A stretch of 64,000 nucleotides of DNA, taken from assembly GCA_024663395.1 (NCBI GenBank), contig JANFAH010000019.1:682001-746000 (forward strand), read 5' to 3'. Under the pieces are notes generated by a model. The model did not search any database and had not been told where the DNA came from. It worked only from the letters and a program-made list of their open reading frames with translations. Position 1 is the first letter of the stretch, and each line of letters starts with the position of its first letter. A program made the position numbers and the translations under genes. The stretch is from Pisolithus tinctorius (lineage: Eukaryota; Basidiomycota; Agaricomycetes; Boletales; Pisolithaceae). Positions 49,567 to 59,285 of the stretch are shown piece after piece.

Positions 49567-50085
49567 TTAGAAAAGCGCGACCACCGTGCCGAGTACGACG
49601 CTGGTTATCACGCTCATGCCGACCAAACCGTAGTTCCTTCCTGCCGCCATGCCTGAGGTGCCCGAGGACGATGTCCCACCTGGGCTTGTTGATGTTGGGG
49701 ATGACGTTATGGTAGTAGGTGTTGCTACCGACACTGATGGCGCCGTAGCTGTAGCCGCAGTCGAGCTCGAAGTAGACGTAGGGGTGGGCGTAGGGACTGA
49801 GGGAGCAGCAGCAGACTGGGAGGATATATAAGAGGAGAGAGCAGAGATGAATGATGACGAGGCGGTCGTGTCGAATGGAAGAGTGCTAGGAAATGCACTT
49901 GTACTGTAGCAAAAAAAGTGAAACTTAGCTGGAGATCCCGATGGAAGGCTGTCTGTGGTGTCCACTCACCCGGGGATAGCTGTTGGAGGGAGTAAACTCG
50001 GGGAATCCTCCGCGGGAGAACCGGATGCACTGCAGCCTGTGAAGACAAGCGTGCAGGCGGCGGCGAGAGCGGCCTTGAGTTTCAT
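49567..50085 (-). CDS. Small GPI-anchored Ser/Thr-rich surface protein
   Basis: The model is complement(join(49567..49903, 49970..50085)), 453 bases for 150 residues. Exon 1 gives a signal peptide (MKLKAALAAACTLVFTGCSA). The intron (49904-49969) has donor GGTGAG and acceptor CTACAG. The mature part is about 90 residues of Ser, Thr, Ala and Pro. After SSSGTSGMAAG it ends in a hydrophobic stretch (YGLVGMSVITSVVLGTVVAL) that fits a GPI-attachment signal. Such short proteins are heavily O-mannosylated and sit on the plasma membrane or in the wall. No enzymatic domain or conserved cysteine pattern is seen. ATAAATAA at about 50205 (minus strand) may be its TATA element. Function is unknown. Confidence 0.75.
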
Positions 50086-50643
50086 GGCGAGTCGTGGGGG
50101 GTATACGACTTGTTGGTTGCGAAACCAACGGTGGTCACTATGGACTCGAGTTGTGGAAAGTGCGACGATTCAATAATGAAATAGACAGGTCCCCGCGGCC
50201 CCGGAAATTATTTATGCTATCCTGAACCTTCTTCCGCAGCAGCCCAGCGTCAGAATTCAGGTACTCGTCATTTGCAGTGACGCAGCATTGCAGCCGTTGT
50301 CAACGTTTGACGTTTCGGATTTGCATTTCGCAGAATGGTGATGCCAAGCTTCCTTGTTCTTGATCATCAGTGTCACTGCCAGAGTACTGCACAGAGTCCA
50401 GCGACTCCGGCGATTTACTTGTACCAATACAGTACGGGTAGGTATACTATTAGAAGCTCAGCGCTCAGTTGCCAGCATCTCAGGTTGACGGATCACACGA
50501 CGTCGCGAACCGCGGTGTTGCACCACTGGTATTGTTAGGACCATGGTGTTTTCTTATGGAACGTGGAGCAGTAAACCCCAAGTAATTCCGTGAAATATGC
50601 TTGGTTGAATGAGCAATTTAGACAAGTTTAGTGTGCTACTAGT
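50086..50643. other. Promoter of the GPI protein gene, then boundary to the transposon block
   Basis: The left part should hold the promoter of the minus-strand gene. No gene is recognised to the right. CpG frequency is still normal here. Confidence 0.4.
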
Positions 50644-50859
50644 TGTTGGCGTCAGCGGTCACGTGGCCACGCGCGTCTGTACTTGTAGGTTTGTTTGCGT
50701 TGCTTTGCACCTCAGCCGTTGTGTCTACAACGCTGAGGTGAGTACGATAGCCCCTGAGGACCTGTCTACATACTCATTCTCGTAGCATGTCCGATCAGGT
50801 AGAGTTAATCACAGCCATTGTGTCTACAATGTTGAGTGTGTCCAATCAGTTTCTCTACA
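50644..50859 (+). mobile_element. Candidate 5' LTR of a Ty1/copia element
   Basis: TGTTGGC begins at 50644 and TCTACA ends at 50859, directly before a primer-binding-like GGTTATGAGCCC. TG...CA ends and 216 bases fit a short copia LTR. It contains two copies of a palindromic element (50711-50737 and 50812-50836). The matching 3' LTR was not found downstream, so the left border is uncertain; only the right border is well placed. Confidence 0.4.
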
Positions 50860-50871
50860 GGTTATGAGCCC
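50860..50871 (+). promoter_or_regulatory. Copia-type primer-binding site
   Basis: GGTTATGAGCCC is complementary to the anticodon stem-loop of initiator tRNA-Met (GGGCTCATAACC). Copia elements prime reverse transcription from a half-molecule of this tRNA cut in the anticodon loop. Its position just after TCTACA and 107 bases before gag fits. Confidence 0.65.
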
Positions 50872-50977
50872 TCTTCAAACCAACTGAGAATGACATGGTT
50901 GTACATTCTGCATACACAGTGCACATACTGCATATACCTATCTTTACCATGTATTTGCATTATCCCTGGTGCTTGTC

Positions 50978-51907
50978 ATGGGCAAGCTTGATCATATCCC
51001 TGAGCTCACTGATGCCTTGACCTTCACCTGGAAGACTCAGATACTCCTGGCTTTAGATTGTGAGGGCACATATAGTCACATTAGTGACAGCACAGACCCT
51101 TTAGACCCTGTTGAGTTTGCTTCTGAGTGACCACAGGCTGTGAACCTGACCAAAATCACTGACACTGAAGAAAAGGCCATTCTTGGGTGGTCCAAAGATG
51201 ATGCTGTAGCTAAGGACATCCTATGCTGTTGTTTATCACCAGCCATCTTACATCTCATTCCCCAAGAGCAGTCCACTACTGCTCATGACATCTGGAAGGC
51301 TCTTCATGACAATTTTGACCACATTGATGTCAGCTCCTGTCATCTTGTTCATGTGAAGATTCTGCACCTGCAAATGAAGGATGCTGGTGATGCAGCCTGG
51401 TACCTGTCAGAACATTCAGCTCCCTGATGGGACCTCATTCACATGGGGGTGTCCTACTCCAATGAGGAGGCCATTTTTCACCTTATAGAAGGCCTTCTGG
51501 ACACTGGCACCTGGCCATCTTTTCACCTCTTCCTACAGACCTCTTGCTTGACTAAGACCCCTGCTCCTACAGGGTCCACAACTTCTGCTTCCCAAGCAGG
51601 TTCTTCTGTCTCTGCTGTGCTGTCCACAGGTTCGACTATGTTTGAGAGTGTATCTGTCAAGATTGCAGCAGAAGTGCACCATCTTGTCCAACAACTTTCC
51701 TTGTCATCAGTTGGGTCTGAGTATGTCAATGCAGCAATGGCCTCACCTTTGGTTGGTCCACCCAATGTAAACCCAGCCACAGGTCTTTGCAAGATGTGCA
51801 ACAATCCTTCTGGCACTTACTGTGACATGCCTCTTGGAGACAGTCTTGTATGTGGGGCCAGCAATCATGGGAACAGCTGGTCAGCAACCTGCATGGCAAA
51901 AAGGTAA
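50978..51907 (+). pseudogene. Copia gag, interrupted by stops
   Basis: ATG 50978 (MGKLDHIPELTDALTFTWKT) opens a gag of the UBN2 type, with LALDCEG, AHDIWKALHDNFDH and AWYLSE in order. One frame continues through TGA codons at 51128-51130 and 51426-51428 to the TAA at 51905-51907. The second stop sits where an Arg codon is expected. A cysteine cluster (CKMCNNPSGTYC, LVCGASNHG) precedes a one-base frame change near 51890, after which the polyprotein continues in another frame. The gene is therefore inactive. C-to-T or G-to-A changes explain the stops. Confidence 0.75.
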
Positions 51908-53546
51908 AGGTGACAGTAAAGATTCCACCAAACCTACCACAGCAGTGGTGGCAGTCCCTACACCCTCACCTGCTACTCAGCTGACTACTCAACCCACTCA
52001 GACCACTCCCATAGCTGCTGCTGCAGTCAGCCCCTCTTCCCCCTGGGATGCTCACCCTGGAGACCTTACCTGTGCAGTTATCACTGAACTCACTGACAGT
52101 GATGACATGGCATACCCCTCTCCCACCCTACAGGCATGCCTTGGCACATTGTCTGCCTCTAGCCTTCTTGACTCAGGCACTTCCTGCACCCTTGTCTGTG
52201 ACCATGCCTTCTTCTGCACCTATGTTGCAGACTCTACTGTGAATGTCCAAACTGCAAATCATGGATGCCTACCTACTGCCAGACATGGCAAGTGTCTTGC
52301 ATTTCTGACCATCAGGGGTGACAGGTATCAAGTGTGTCTCACCAACTGTCTGCATGCCCCTCAAGCAATGCTACACCTTGTTTCTGTGGGGTGGATGCTT
52401 TGTCAGGGGTGGGGCTGCAACTTCCAAGGTGATCCTGCTCACTGTGAGCTGTCCCACTGTGGACATCCCTTGGGCAGTGTACCCCTGCAGTTGAACAACC
52501 TCTGCTTCCTGGACCTTCAGTTTGTCTGCTTTGATGCACTGTTGCCACTCACCATGACTCCTGTCCTCAGTGCCTTCACTCAGGTACTGGTAACCTTTGA
52601 CCTGTGGCATGCACAGATAGGTCATGTTGGAGGGAGGGCCACAAGGCAGCTTTCCTCCATAGCTGAGGGCATCAGTGTAGACTTCCCTGGTCCAGAGTCA
52701 GTCTGCGAGTCTTGTATTGTTGGGAAACATGCTCACTCACCATTTAAACCCTCATCCAAATGCATGACTACTTTTCTCGAGCTTGTACACACTGACTTGG
52801 GGGGACCCATGCCTGTCCAGACCATGCATGGAAAATGGTACTTCATGGTTGTTCTTGATGACTACACCCATGTTCTAGACATACACCTACTTGCCAGCAA
52901 GGATCAAGCCCTTGAGGCCTGGGAGATGACTCAGACTTGCTGGGAAAGACAGTACAGTGCCAAGGTCAAAGCACTACAGTCTGATAATGGAGGGGAGTTC
53001 CTTAGCAGTGCCTTTGTGAAGTCCCTTGACTTGCAGGGGATTGCTCACCATCTTTCCACTCCATATATGCACCAGCAAAATGGCATTGCTGAATGGGTCA
53101 TCTGCACACTGGAGGGATGTGTCCTGGCCATGCTACACCTTGCTCGGCTCCCACTTGTGTACTGGGGAGAGGCCATGCTTACTGCTTCCTATCTGCATAA
53201 TCACACAGGGTCACATGTGCTGCCAAATGGGGTAACACCCTACAAAATGTTACATGGCATGCATCCATATCTTGGCCATCTGAGGGTTTGGGGCTGCCAA
53301 GCCTTCACTCATGTCCCTCTGGAGCTTCAATGGAAACTAGGACACAAGTCCAGGTTGGTGAGGTTCATGGGCTATCCACCCAGTGTTAAGGCATACAGGG
53401 TATGTGATGAGACCACCAAACAGTTTTTTAATTCCAGGGATGTCATCTTTGATGAAAATGTTGCTATGTTGCCTACTGTGACTGAGTCGACTGATCTGTC
53501 ATTACCTATGACTACTGACAGCTCAGATTCAGATAATGATTCATGA
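51822..53546 (+). pseudogene. Copia protease-integrase region
   Basis: This is a 574-codon open frame. The protease has LLDSGTSCTLV (D-S-G active site) near 52160. A gag-pre-integrase zinc site H-x4-H / C-x2-C (WHAQIGH ... CESCIVGK) follows. The integrase core keeps D, D and E in HTDLGGPM, LQSDNGGEF and QQNGIAEW, where Arg normally follows the Glu. Then come WGEAMLTASYLHN, LRVWGCQAFTHVP and SRLVRFMGYP (GKR-like end). The frame closes in a TGA at 53544-53546; related sequence continues one frame over. Reverse transcriptase and RNase H are absent. CG dinucleotides are nearly missing throughout. Confidence 0.8.
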
Positions 53547-54060
53547 CCCCCAAGTCCCCTGCTCTTGTCACCCTTATCCCCCATCCTGACATCTCCCCTC
53601 CACAACCTCAACCAGTGCATCAGTCTACTAGGGTCAGGGTGCAAACAGAGGTGGGAAGAGCATTCACAGAGTCCCTTCAGGACATGCAAGAGTGCCTGGC
53701 TGTTGGTGTGCTTGACCTGTTTCTCCCATCGCTACCACTACCCCATCTACTCTTAACTCATGTTTAGATAGCCCACTATCCACTCTCACAGAACTGTTGG
53801 ACTCTGACTCTCCCAACTCGCCTCCTGATACCTTGGTTGGTCCACTCTCTTCCACCATCATTGACTTGGTCATCTCAGAGCATGCTCACCTTGTGATACA
53901 GAGTGATACATGTCATGATCCAGCTGACCCTTCTTATGATCTCTCGATTCCTCCTGCCACTTATGATGAGGGGGTCTGTTGTAGGAAAAGTCCAAGTAGC
54001 TGTATAATACAAGCTAGATGGCTTAGATAACAACAATAAAAAATGAAGGGAACAAATTGC
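53547..54060 (+). pseudogene. Copia linker up to a truncated reverse transcriptase start
   Basis: The frame at 53543-53767 carries QSTRVRVQTEVGRAFTESLQ, the linker usual after integrase. The frame at 53797-54030 reaches DPSYDLSIPPATYDE, which is the usual lead-in to copia reverse transcriptase. It breaks off there at about 53970 and joins GGGGGTCTGTTGTAGGAAAAG. GAGGGGGT followed by TGTTG could be a polypurine tract and 3' LTR start. I infer an internal deletion of all reverse transcriptase and RNase H sequence. Confidence 0.55.
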
Positions 54061-55979
54061 TTGTCCCAAGGGATTCTGGACTGTCAGGACTAGAAGGTGA
54101 GACCCAGCACTTTGTAGCAGTAGTGATTCATGACATGTGCAGCATGGTCCATGGGATAGTACTGGTGGTTGTTACGTTTCACCCCTGTCTTATCCTTTTG
54201 TCACTGTACATTTACTTCATGTTTGACCCTTTGGACACTTTTCCTTTTAGAGCCATCTTCTCTCTGATCCAATGGCTCTCTATCTCCACCACTAGCATTA
54301 CTATCTCAAAACATGCTTAAGACATGTGTTGCCATTGTTCAACCAATGGCATAGTTACCTTGTTACATGCAGATGCCTCATGGTCTGTTTCCCTGTAGTA
54401 TTTAGCCTGTTGGCTCAAGTCCTGGAAACCCAGACTTGAGCTGCTCAATTATATGCAGATGTCCTCAGAACTTTGCCCTCAGTGTCCCTAATCCAGACCA
54501 CTCTTACTGGCATTGCCCCAAATCCTTAGTCATTTACTAAGGTTACTGCAGCTGTTGCTCAGTAGAAACCCATCATCTGCGTTTGAGCTCTCCCTATGTC
54601 TTGACTCTGGTCGAGTGTAACAGCAGTGTGAGCAGTGCAAGCAGTATATGTAGTTCATGTGCAGCAGAATGCAAGACATGCAGTGTAGATGAAGTGAAAA
54701 GGAAACTCATGGTGACCTTCCAAGTGCCAAAAGGTATCATTCTGTACCTAAGTACAGGGCTTTATAGTCTGGGAAAACCCAGAACCTAAGTAAGACAAGG
54801 TACAGGTAAAAGAAAGCTGTGTGATGGTGCATACAAACAAGACAGGCCAAACAGAGACTGAGGGTATACTACTAACAAACAGGGAACAGAGACCATGGTA
54901 ACAGAAAGAGTCCAAGGGAAAAGAAGCAACTGGAGCACAGCAGCCATGGGTATAGCATTGTGCAAGAGGGAGCAAGGGTGTGGGAAGGTAGTGAGGTAGG
55001 CGGTGTGAGTCAAAGTGTGGAAAGCTGGTGAAAACCAACCAAAACCAACACCAAAGTCAAATATGAGCAAGTGGTGGTTTACCTCCATGGAACCTGGAGG
55101 GCAGAGAAACCTAAAGTGGGGGAAACTTTGATGGCAGGTGCTCCTAGCACAAGTTGATGATGAGTTATGCAGGAGTAGACAAGTGAGTGATGACTGGATG
55201 GGGGATGCTGAACAGAGTGGAGGTGTTCAGCCAAAAGGACTTCTAGAATGATGGACTTTGATAAAACATGCTCCTGGTGCAAGTCATTGATGAGTTATGC
55301 AGGAGTGGAGGGATGACTAAGCAAGACTGCTGACTAAGAGTGGAGAAAGCTTCAGATAAATGATGGAGGCAGATAGACCCCTTCGTGGAGCCTCAACTAC
55401 CAATGATACAAATGAAGACAGATAGACTCTTCTGAATGAGCCTCAACTGTCGACAATGAGTTATGCTGAGCTGAGCTGAACTGACTGCTGAGTGACTTCT
55501 GATTGCTTGTCTGTTGTAGCTAAGTACATGGGGGTTTATATACTGTGGGGGGAGCACAGCTTGTGACAAACAGGGCACAAATGCTTGGTAAGTAATGAGT
55601 AAGGACTGAGTAATCATGATGAGTAAGCAAGAAATGAAAAGTAATCAAGCAAAGAAGATTGGTAAGTATTGGCAATAAACAAGTCAAGGATAGTCAAAAT
55701 ATCACAGAATGAGTCAAATGGAGTCAGAAACTGAGTAAGCACACTGATATCACATTAGGGGGTGGCGATGCAAGTCAGATCTCAGTGGAGACATCTCTAG
55801 ATCCAAAGATGGCATGACAGATGGATGGTGTTTCCAGATAGGGAAGTATTAATTCCAGAATTGAAGGGCATGAGTCAGGCATCAAAGGGGGCTAGGGCAT
55901 TGGGGGTCTGTGGGGCAATGGGAGCATATGTGATTGCATCCCCCACCCTTTCATCCTCTCAGCAAAGTTAACAAAAACT
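54061..55979. mobile_element. CpG-poor transposon-derived sequence with local repeats
   Basis: No coding domain is recognised. A 12-bp-stem hairpin lies at 54413-54441 (GCTCAAGTC...GACTTGAGC). Around 55124-55182 and 55254-55312 two diverged units share ACTTTGAT, GCTCCT, TGATGAGTTATGCAGGAGT, about 130 bases apart. At 55367-55399 and 55418-55450 a shorter unit repeats GCAGATAGAC...GAGCCTCAACT. CTAAGTACAGGGCTTTATAG (54748) resembles CTAAGTACATGGGGGTTTATA (55519), as two diverged LTR-type promoters might. The family is unknown. Confidence 0.45.
54413..54441. repeat. Strong hairpin
   Basis: GCTCAAGTC (54413-54421) pairs with GACTTGAGC (54433-54441). Inside, CTGG pairs with CCAG around an AAAC loop, with one bulge where the two helices meet. 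Its role is unknown; it lies in the transposon-derived part. Confidence 0.5.
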
Positions 55980-56639
55980 TCATGAATGGGGCTCTGATGG
56001 AGGAGGAGGAGAAGGGGGGATGTCCTCTGCTGGATCTTGCAGTAAGAAGGCAAGATGCACATCATACTCATCATGGATGTGATCAGGGAGGCTGGAGAAC
56101 AATAGACTATGCTGCAGCTGTTGCAATGTGGGAAGAATGATGGATGAGATTGGAATAAAGATGGTGCAGGGAGCAGGGAGGAATGATCCATATGCTTCAT
56201 CAAGAGGGGAGACTGAAACAACCACATAAGACCTTTCTAACTGAGTGACAGACCTGAGGCGACCAAAGAATGTCCTTCTGGAAGTCATACTGACAAGGAG
56301 AACATGCTGACCAAGCTGCATGGGATGGGATGGGGCTGACCATGACAGGATGAACCAGGGGGCTTCAGGATGGAAGCTGGTGGGAATGCCTGGTAGATAT
56401 ACATAGCCACTGTCCCTGGCAAATGAGACAAGTGAGATGACTGATGAAGAGGTGGCCATGATTGATGGACTTAGCAAAATGAGCATCTGATGGATGGAGT
56501 GCTGTAGAAATGTGTAGTGTGCAAGGATCCTCTCCAAATTTGGAAGGAAGAATCGTGTGGCTGAGCACTTTAAGTGAGTGTGAGAACTGAGTTGATATCT
56601 TTGGAAATGGTGGAGATATGATGAAAACTGGAATGCCAT
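55980..56639 (-). CDS. Unknown 219-residue protein in the transposon block
   Basis: One uninterrupted frame runs from ATG 56639 (MAFQFSSYLHHFQRYQLSSH) to TGA 55980. Parts look protein-like: SVTQLERSYVVVSVSPLDEA, a PTLQQLQHSLLFSSLPDHIH block and an acidic/Pro-rich end (DPAEDIPPSPPPPSEPHS). It is CpG-poor like its surroundings. No domain is recognised and no intron is needed. It may be a remnant of an element-encoded or captured gene. Confidence 0.35.
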   Translation of the reverse strand: MAFQFSSYLHHFQRYQLSSHTHLKCSATRFFLPNLERILAHYTFLQHSIHQMLILLSPSIMATSSSVISLVSFARDSGYVYLPGIPTSFHPEAPWFILSWSAPSHPMQLGQHVLLVSMTSRRTFFGRLRSVTQLERSYVVVSVSPLDEAYGSFLPAPCTIFIPISSIILPTLQQLQHSLLFSSLPDHIHDEYDVHLAFLLQDPAEDIPPSPPPPSEPHS

Positions 56640-57264
56640 ACACAGGCACTAAAAACTTTTAATGCATGCTTAACTCACTTCCTCTTTTCTCTTTAGCACT
56701 GATGACTGTTAATGTCTGGCAGTCTTTCTACACATGAGGCCTTTAGTCTTCATCTGCATGCATGGGCATTGTGTGCAACTCGTTGACAAGTTAGGCAGAG
56801 TCAGCTGTAACCATGTCCACAACACCTTTGGTGTGTGACAGCAGGAAGACAGCTCATGAACAGCAGTGGGTACGAGCAGTCTGGGAATGTAATGATAGTT
56901 GTGGAATGGTTGATGATAGGGGTTTACATGTACAAGGAATGCAGATTCCTTACACCTGCAGGGGACTTAGATGCTGACTGTCCCTGGTCAGCCATGTGGC
57001 ACAGAGGATGTAAATAGCTTGCCACATGGTGATAGTGAAGGTGTGGTGCTGAGGATTCAAGAACACTGGTGAGTTCTGCATAGAAGCGAAGGAAGCATGG
57101 AGCCAAGGAACATGAGAAGACCATTGAATGCCATGTTCAGGCATCTGGACCAATGACATAAGCACCTCATGGCTACTAAGTATATATTTGTTAGTGTGTG
57201 GCTCAAACCTTCACATTGATTTGATTCTTCCCCACTCATCATCATCCCCTCTATCACTTTCACC
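56640..57264. mobile_element. CpG-poor spacer with repeated hairpin copy A and TATA box
   Basis: CCTGCAGGGGACTTAG, then TGCTGACTG-TCCC-TGGTCAGCC, lies at 56955-56992. It matches the better-preserved copy at 59106-59146. TATATATTTG at 57181-57190 is 84 bases before the ATG at 57265 and may be that gene's TATA box. Nothing else is recognised. Confidence 0.45.
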
Positions 57265-58379
57265 ATGTCTGCCAGCTGTGCCCCTTGCCTTTCCCAACTT
57301 GTATGCACAGCCACCCCCAACCTAGTTGAAGTGGAGAAGGCCACTCTGAAGGCAAGGTTTGTGACAGCCTCTGTGGCCCTCATTGCTGAAGCCAAGTGCC
57401 TTCCAGATGACAAGCCAGAGCTGTGGGAGGAAAAGGTGATGTGGATGCACTGATGGGAGGAGAAAACAGTAAGTGCACAGTTCATTTGGGGCCTGCAGTG
57501 TTGACAGTCTCCCAGGGGGAAGTGTACCCCATTGTTGAGCATGGGCAAGAGCTGGACATCGACATCAAGATAGACACAGTGGACAGGCCTGCAATTGCAG
57601 AGGCTGATGAGGCATACAAGAGGTGGTCTGTGGAGGAGGTTGCAGCAGCTGCATGCAGGGGCAGTGATGAGGGGGAGGAGGAGGTCACACAGGAGGCAGG
57701 AGAGGGGCAGGGGATGGGTGCAGCAATGCTGGTTGTGATGGAGAGGATGTTGCATGTGGAGGTCCTACAGCCAGCTTGTAAGGTAAGTACCTGCACTTGT
57801 GTGGTGTAGTGTCATTGACACCATGACTGCACAGTGATCTTGACAGACAATTGCTGAGAGTGATGATGATGGGAAGCCTAAGGTAACCATCCCCCCAGGG
57901 CAGGTACTACATGTGGTACCCTGCACACATTGCACCATCAAGGGAACACCATGCTTCAGGCCAAGCAGCAAGACATGTGATTGGTGTGTGAAGATGAAGC
58001 AGGGCTGCGAGAAGTCCAACAAGGGGGTGGGAAAGAAGGTGCAGGCTGGGGCATCAGTAGGTGAGTGGCAACTGCATTCTGATGTGTCCAAGGTTGACAA
58101 GGTGCAGTGCGATCAACCAAGGCACCAAAGGCCGGCCCTTCCAAACAGGCCCACAATGATGATGACAAAGATGACGATGTGGAGGTGGTCAAGACCTGTG
58201 CACACAGTAAGGGCAAGGCACCAGTTTGTGGCAGGTTTGATGGCAAGACTGCCTCAGACATCTCGCAGGCCCTTGGGATGGTCAGGGCTGAGGCTGTGGC
58301 TGCGCATGCAGCCAACCTTCGTCTTCAGGTCCACATTGAGCAGCTATTGGAGGCCCTGGCAAAGTTGGGAGTTGAGTAG
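57265..58379 (+). CDS. Zn(II)2Cys6-like cluster protein inside the transposon block
   Basis: A four-exon model, join(57265..57435, 57516..57782, 57847..58060, 58108..58379), gives 924 bases and 307 residues with no internal stop. All phases close and every intron is GT...AG, though the first donor (GTGATG) is weak. Residues 172-200 read CTHCTIKGTPCF...CDWCVKMKQGC, spacing C-x2-C-x6-C-x7-C-x2-C-x6-C, which is the fungal binuclear zinc-cluster pattern. The second exon is acidic (DEGEEEVTQEAGEG). After the cluster come a basic stretch (KSNKGVGKKVQ), a D-rich stretch (NDDDKDDDVEVVK) and a helical, Leu-rich end (HIEQLLEALAKLGVE) that could dimerise. The cluster lies mid-protein, unlike most Gal4-type regulators. 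Similar small cysteine-cluster proteins are numerous in agaricomycetes. I infer possible DNA or RNA binding and a link to transposons; no function is established. Confidence 0.6.
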
Positions 58380-59285
58380 ATGATTGCACCATTTGTAGAT
58401 CCCCTCTTGTATTATATTCTGCATTGCTTTCACCCCATGCATTGTGCATGGAAATATATCAAGTCTTTGCTCATCCAATGTGGTTGTGACATAAGGCACT
58501 GTGAAGGACTTCTGTCTGCTCAGCAAGGAATTGGCCCTGAATTGGCTGTGGTATCATAGAGTGTGTGGGGTACTGCCTGACTTGTCTTCTTCATGTGGCT
58601 TTCAACTTCTCTTAGTGATGAGTCCTTGTAGTATGGTCTTGATGGTAGGATGTGATGGGTTCTTGAAGAGGGAGCAAAGGGACTGTTTATTGGGTAACTG
58701 GAACAGTTTTTGTGTTTCAACTGCAAGGAGACAGAAGAAGAATTGAAAGGAAAATAGATCAAGGGGTGCATGCTGACTGCATGTTCAAAGAAGAAATGCA
58801 CGGGGTGGTTGCGAGTACCTGTGGTATAGAGTGGCCGAGGATGGCATCAGTGAGACTAGTAAGAGAGGTAGGAGAGATGGTGTGTTAGCTATATACTTAT
58901 TTGGTGTTTTGTTATTTTTCTGGATGGTCTTTGACTTTTTGTTAGTGGTTTGTATGTTTTTTGTGTGTGGACTAGTAATCATTAGGATCACTGGACAAAA
59001 CCCAGGGTGGAACAGAGGTCTCCAGACAAAACCCAGGGTAAAACAGATAAAAAGAAACAGACTATGTTTGGTATCAGATGGAGCAAGTGGTATGCTGTGG
59101 GTCACCCCTGCAGGGGACTTTGAATGCTGACTGTCCCCAGTCAGCATGGGAGAAGGAACAAGGGTAGCAGAAGAAGCTGCAGGGAGGTGGGCAAGGCTGC
59201 AGATGGAGGTATGGGTATCATGGGAGAAGAGGGTATGGAGGAATGGCATGATGGACAAACTGTGGATACTGGAAAGGGCAGATAG
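58380..59285. mobile_element. CpG-poor region, probably 3' LTR side of the minus-strand gypsy element
   Basis: A 15-base unit GACAAAACCCAGGGT is repeated at 58994-59008 and 59025-59039. A palindrome CCCCTGCAGGGG (59105-59116) stands next to the hairpin at 59125-59146. The region follows the end of the gypsy coding part when read on the minus strand, where a 3' LTR is expected, but I could not fix LTR ends. No gene is recognised. Confidence 0.4.
59105..59146. repeat. Repeated palindrome plus hairpin, copy B
   Basis: CCCCTGCAGGGG is a perfect 12-base palindrome. Nine bases later TGCTGACTG (59125-59133) and CAGTCAGCA (59138-59146) form a perfect 9-bp stem with loop TCCC. Copy A at 56955-56992 is in the same orientation with a few substitutions. 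The two bracket the zinc-cluster gene. Confidence 0.65.

Noticed and set aside
57057..57755. 232-codon minus-strand frame rich in Cys, His and Leu
   Set aside because: It lies opposite the first two exons of the zinc-cluster gene, whose four exons close perfectly; the antisense frame is open because CpG loss removes few stop-forming codons.
58785..59258. 157-codon minus-strand frame
   Set aside because: It crosses the palindrome and hairpin repeat and the 15-base tandem units, and is low in complexity. Better explained as LTR-side sequence.
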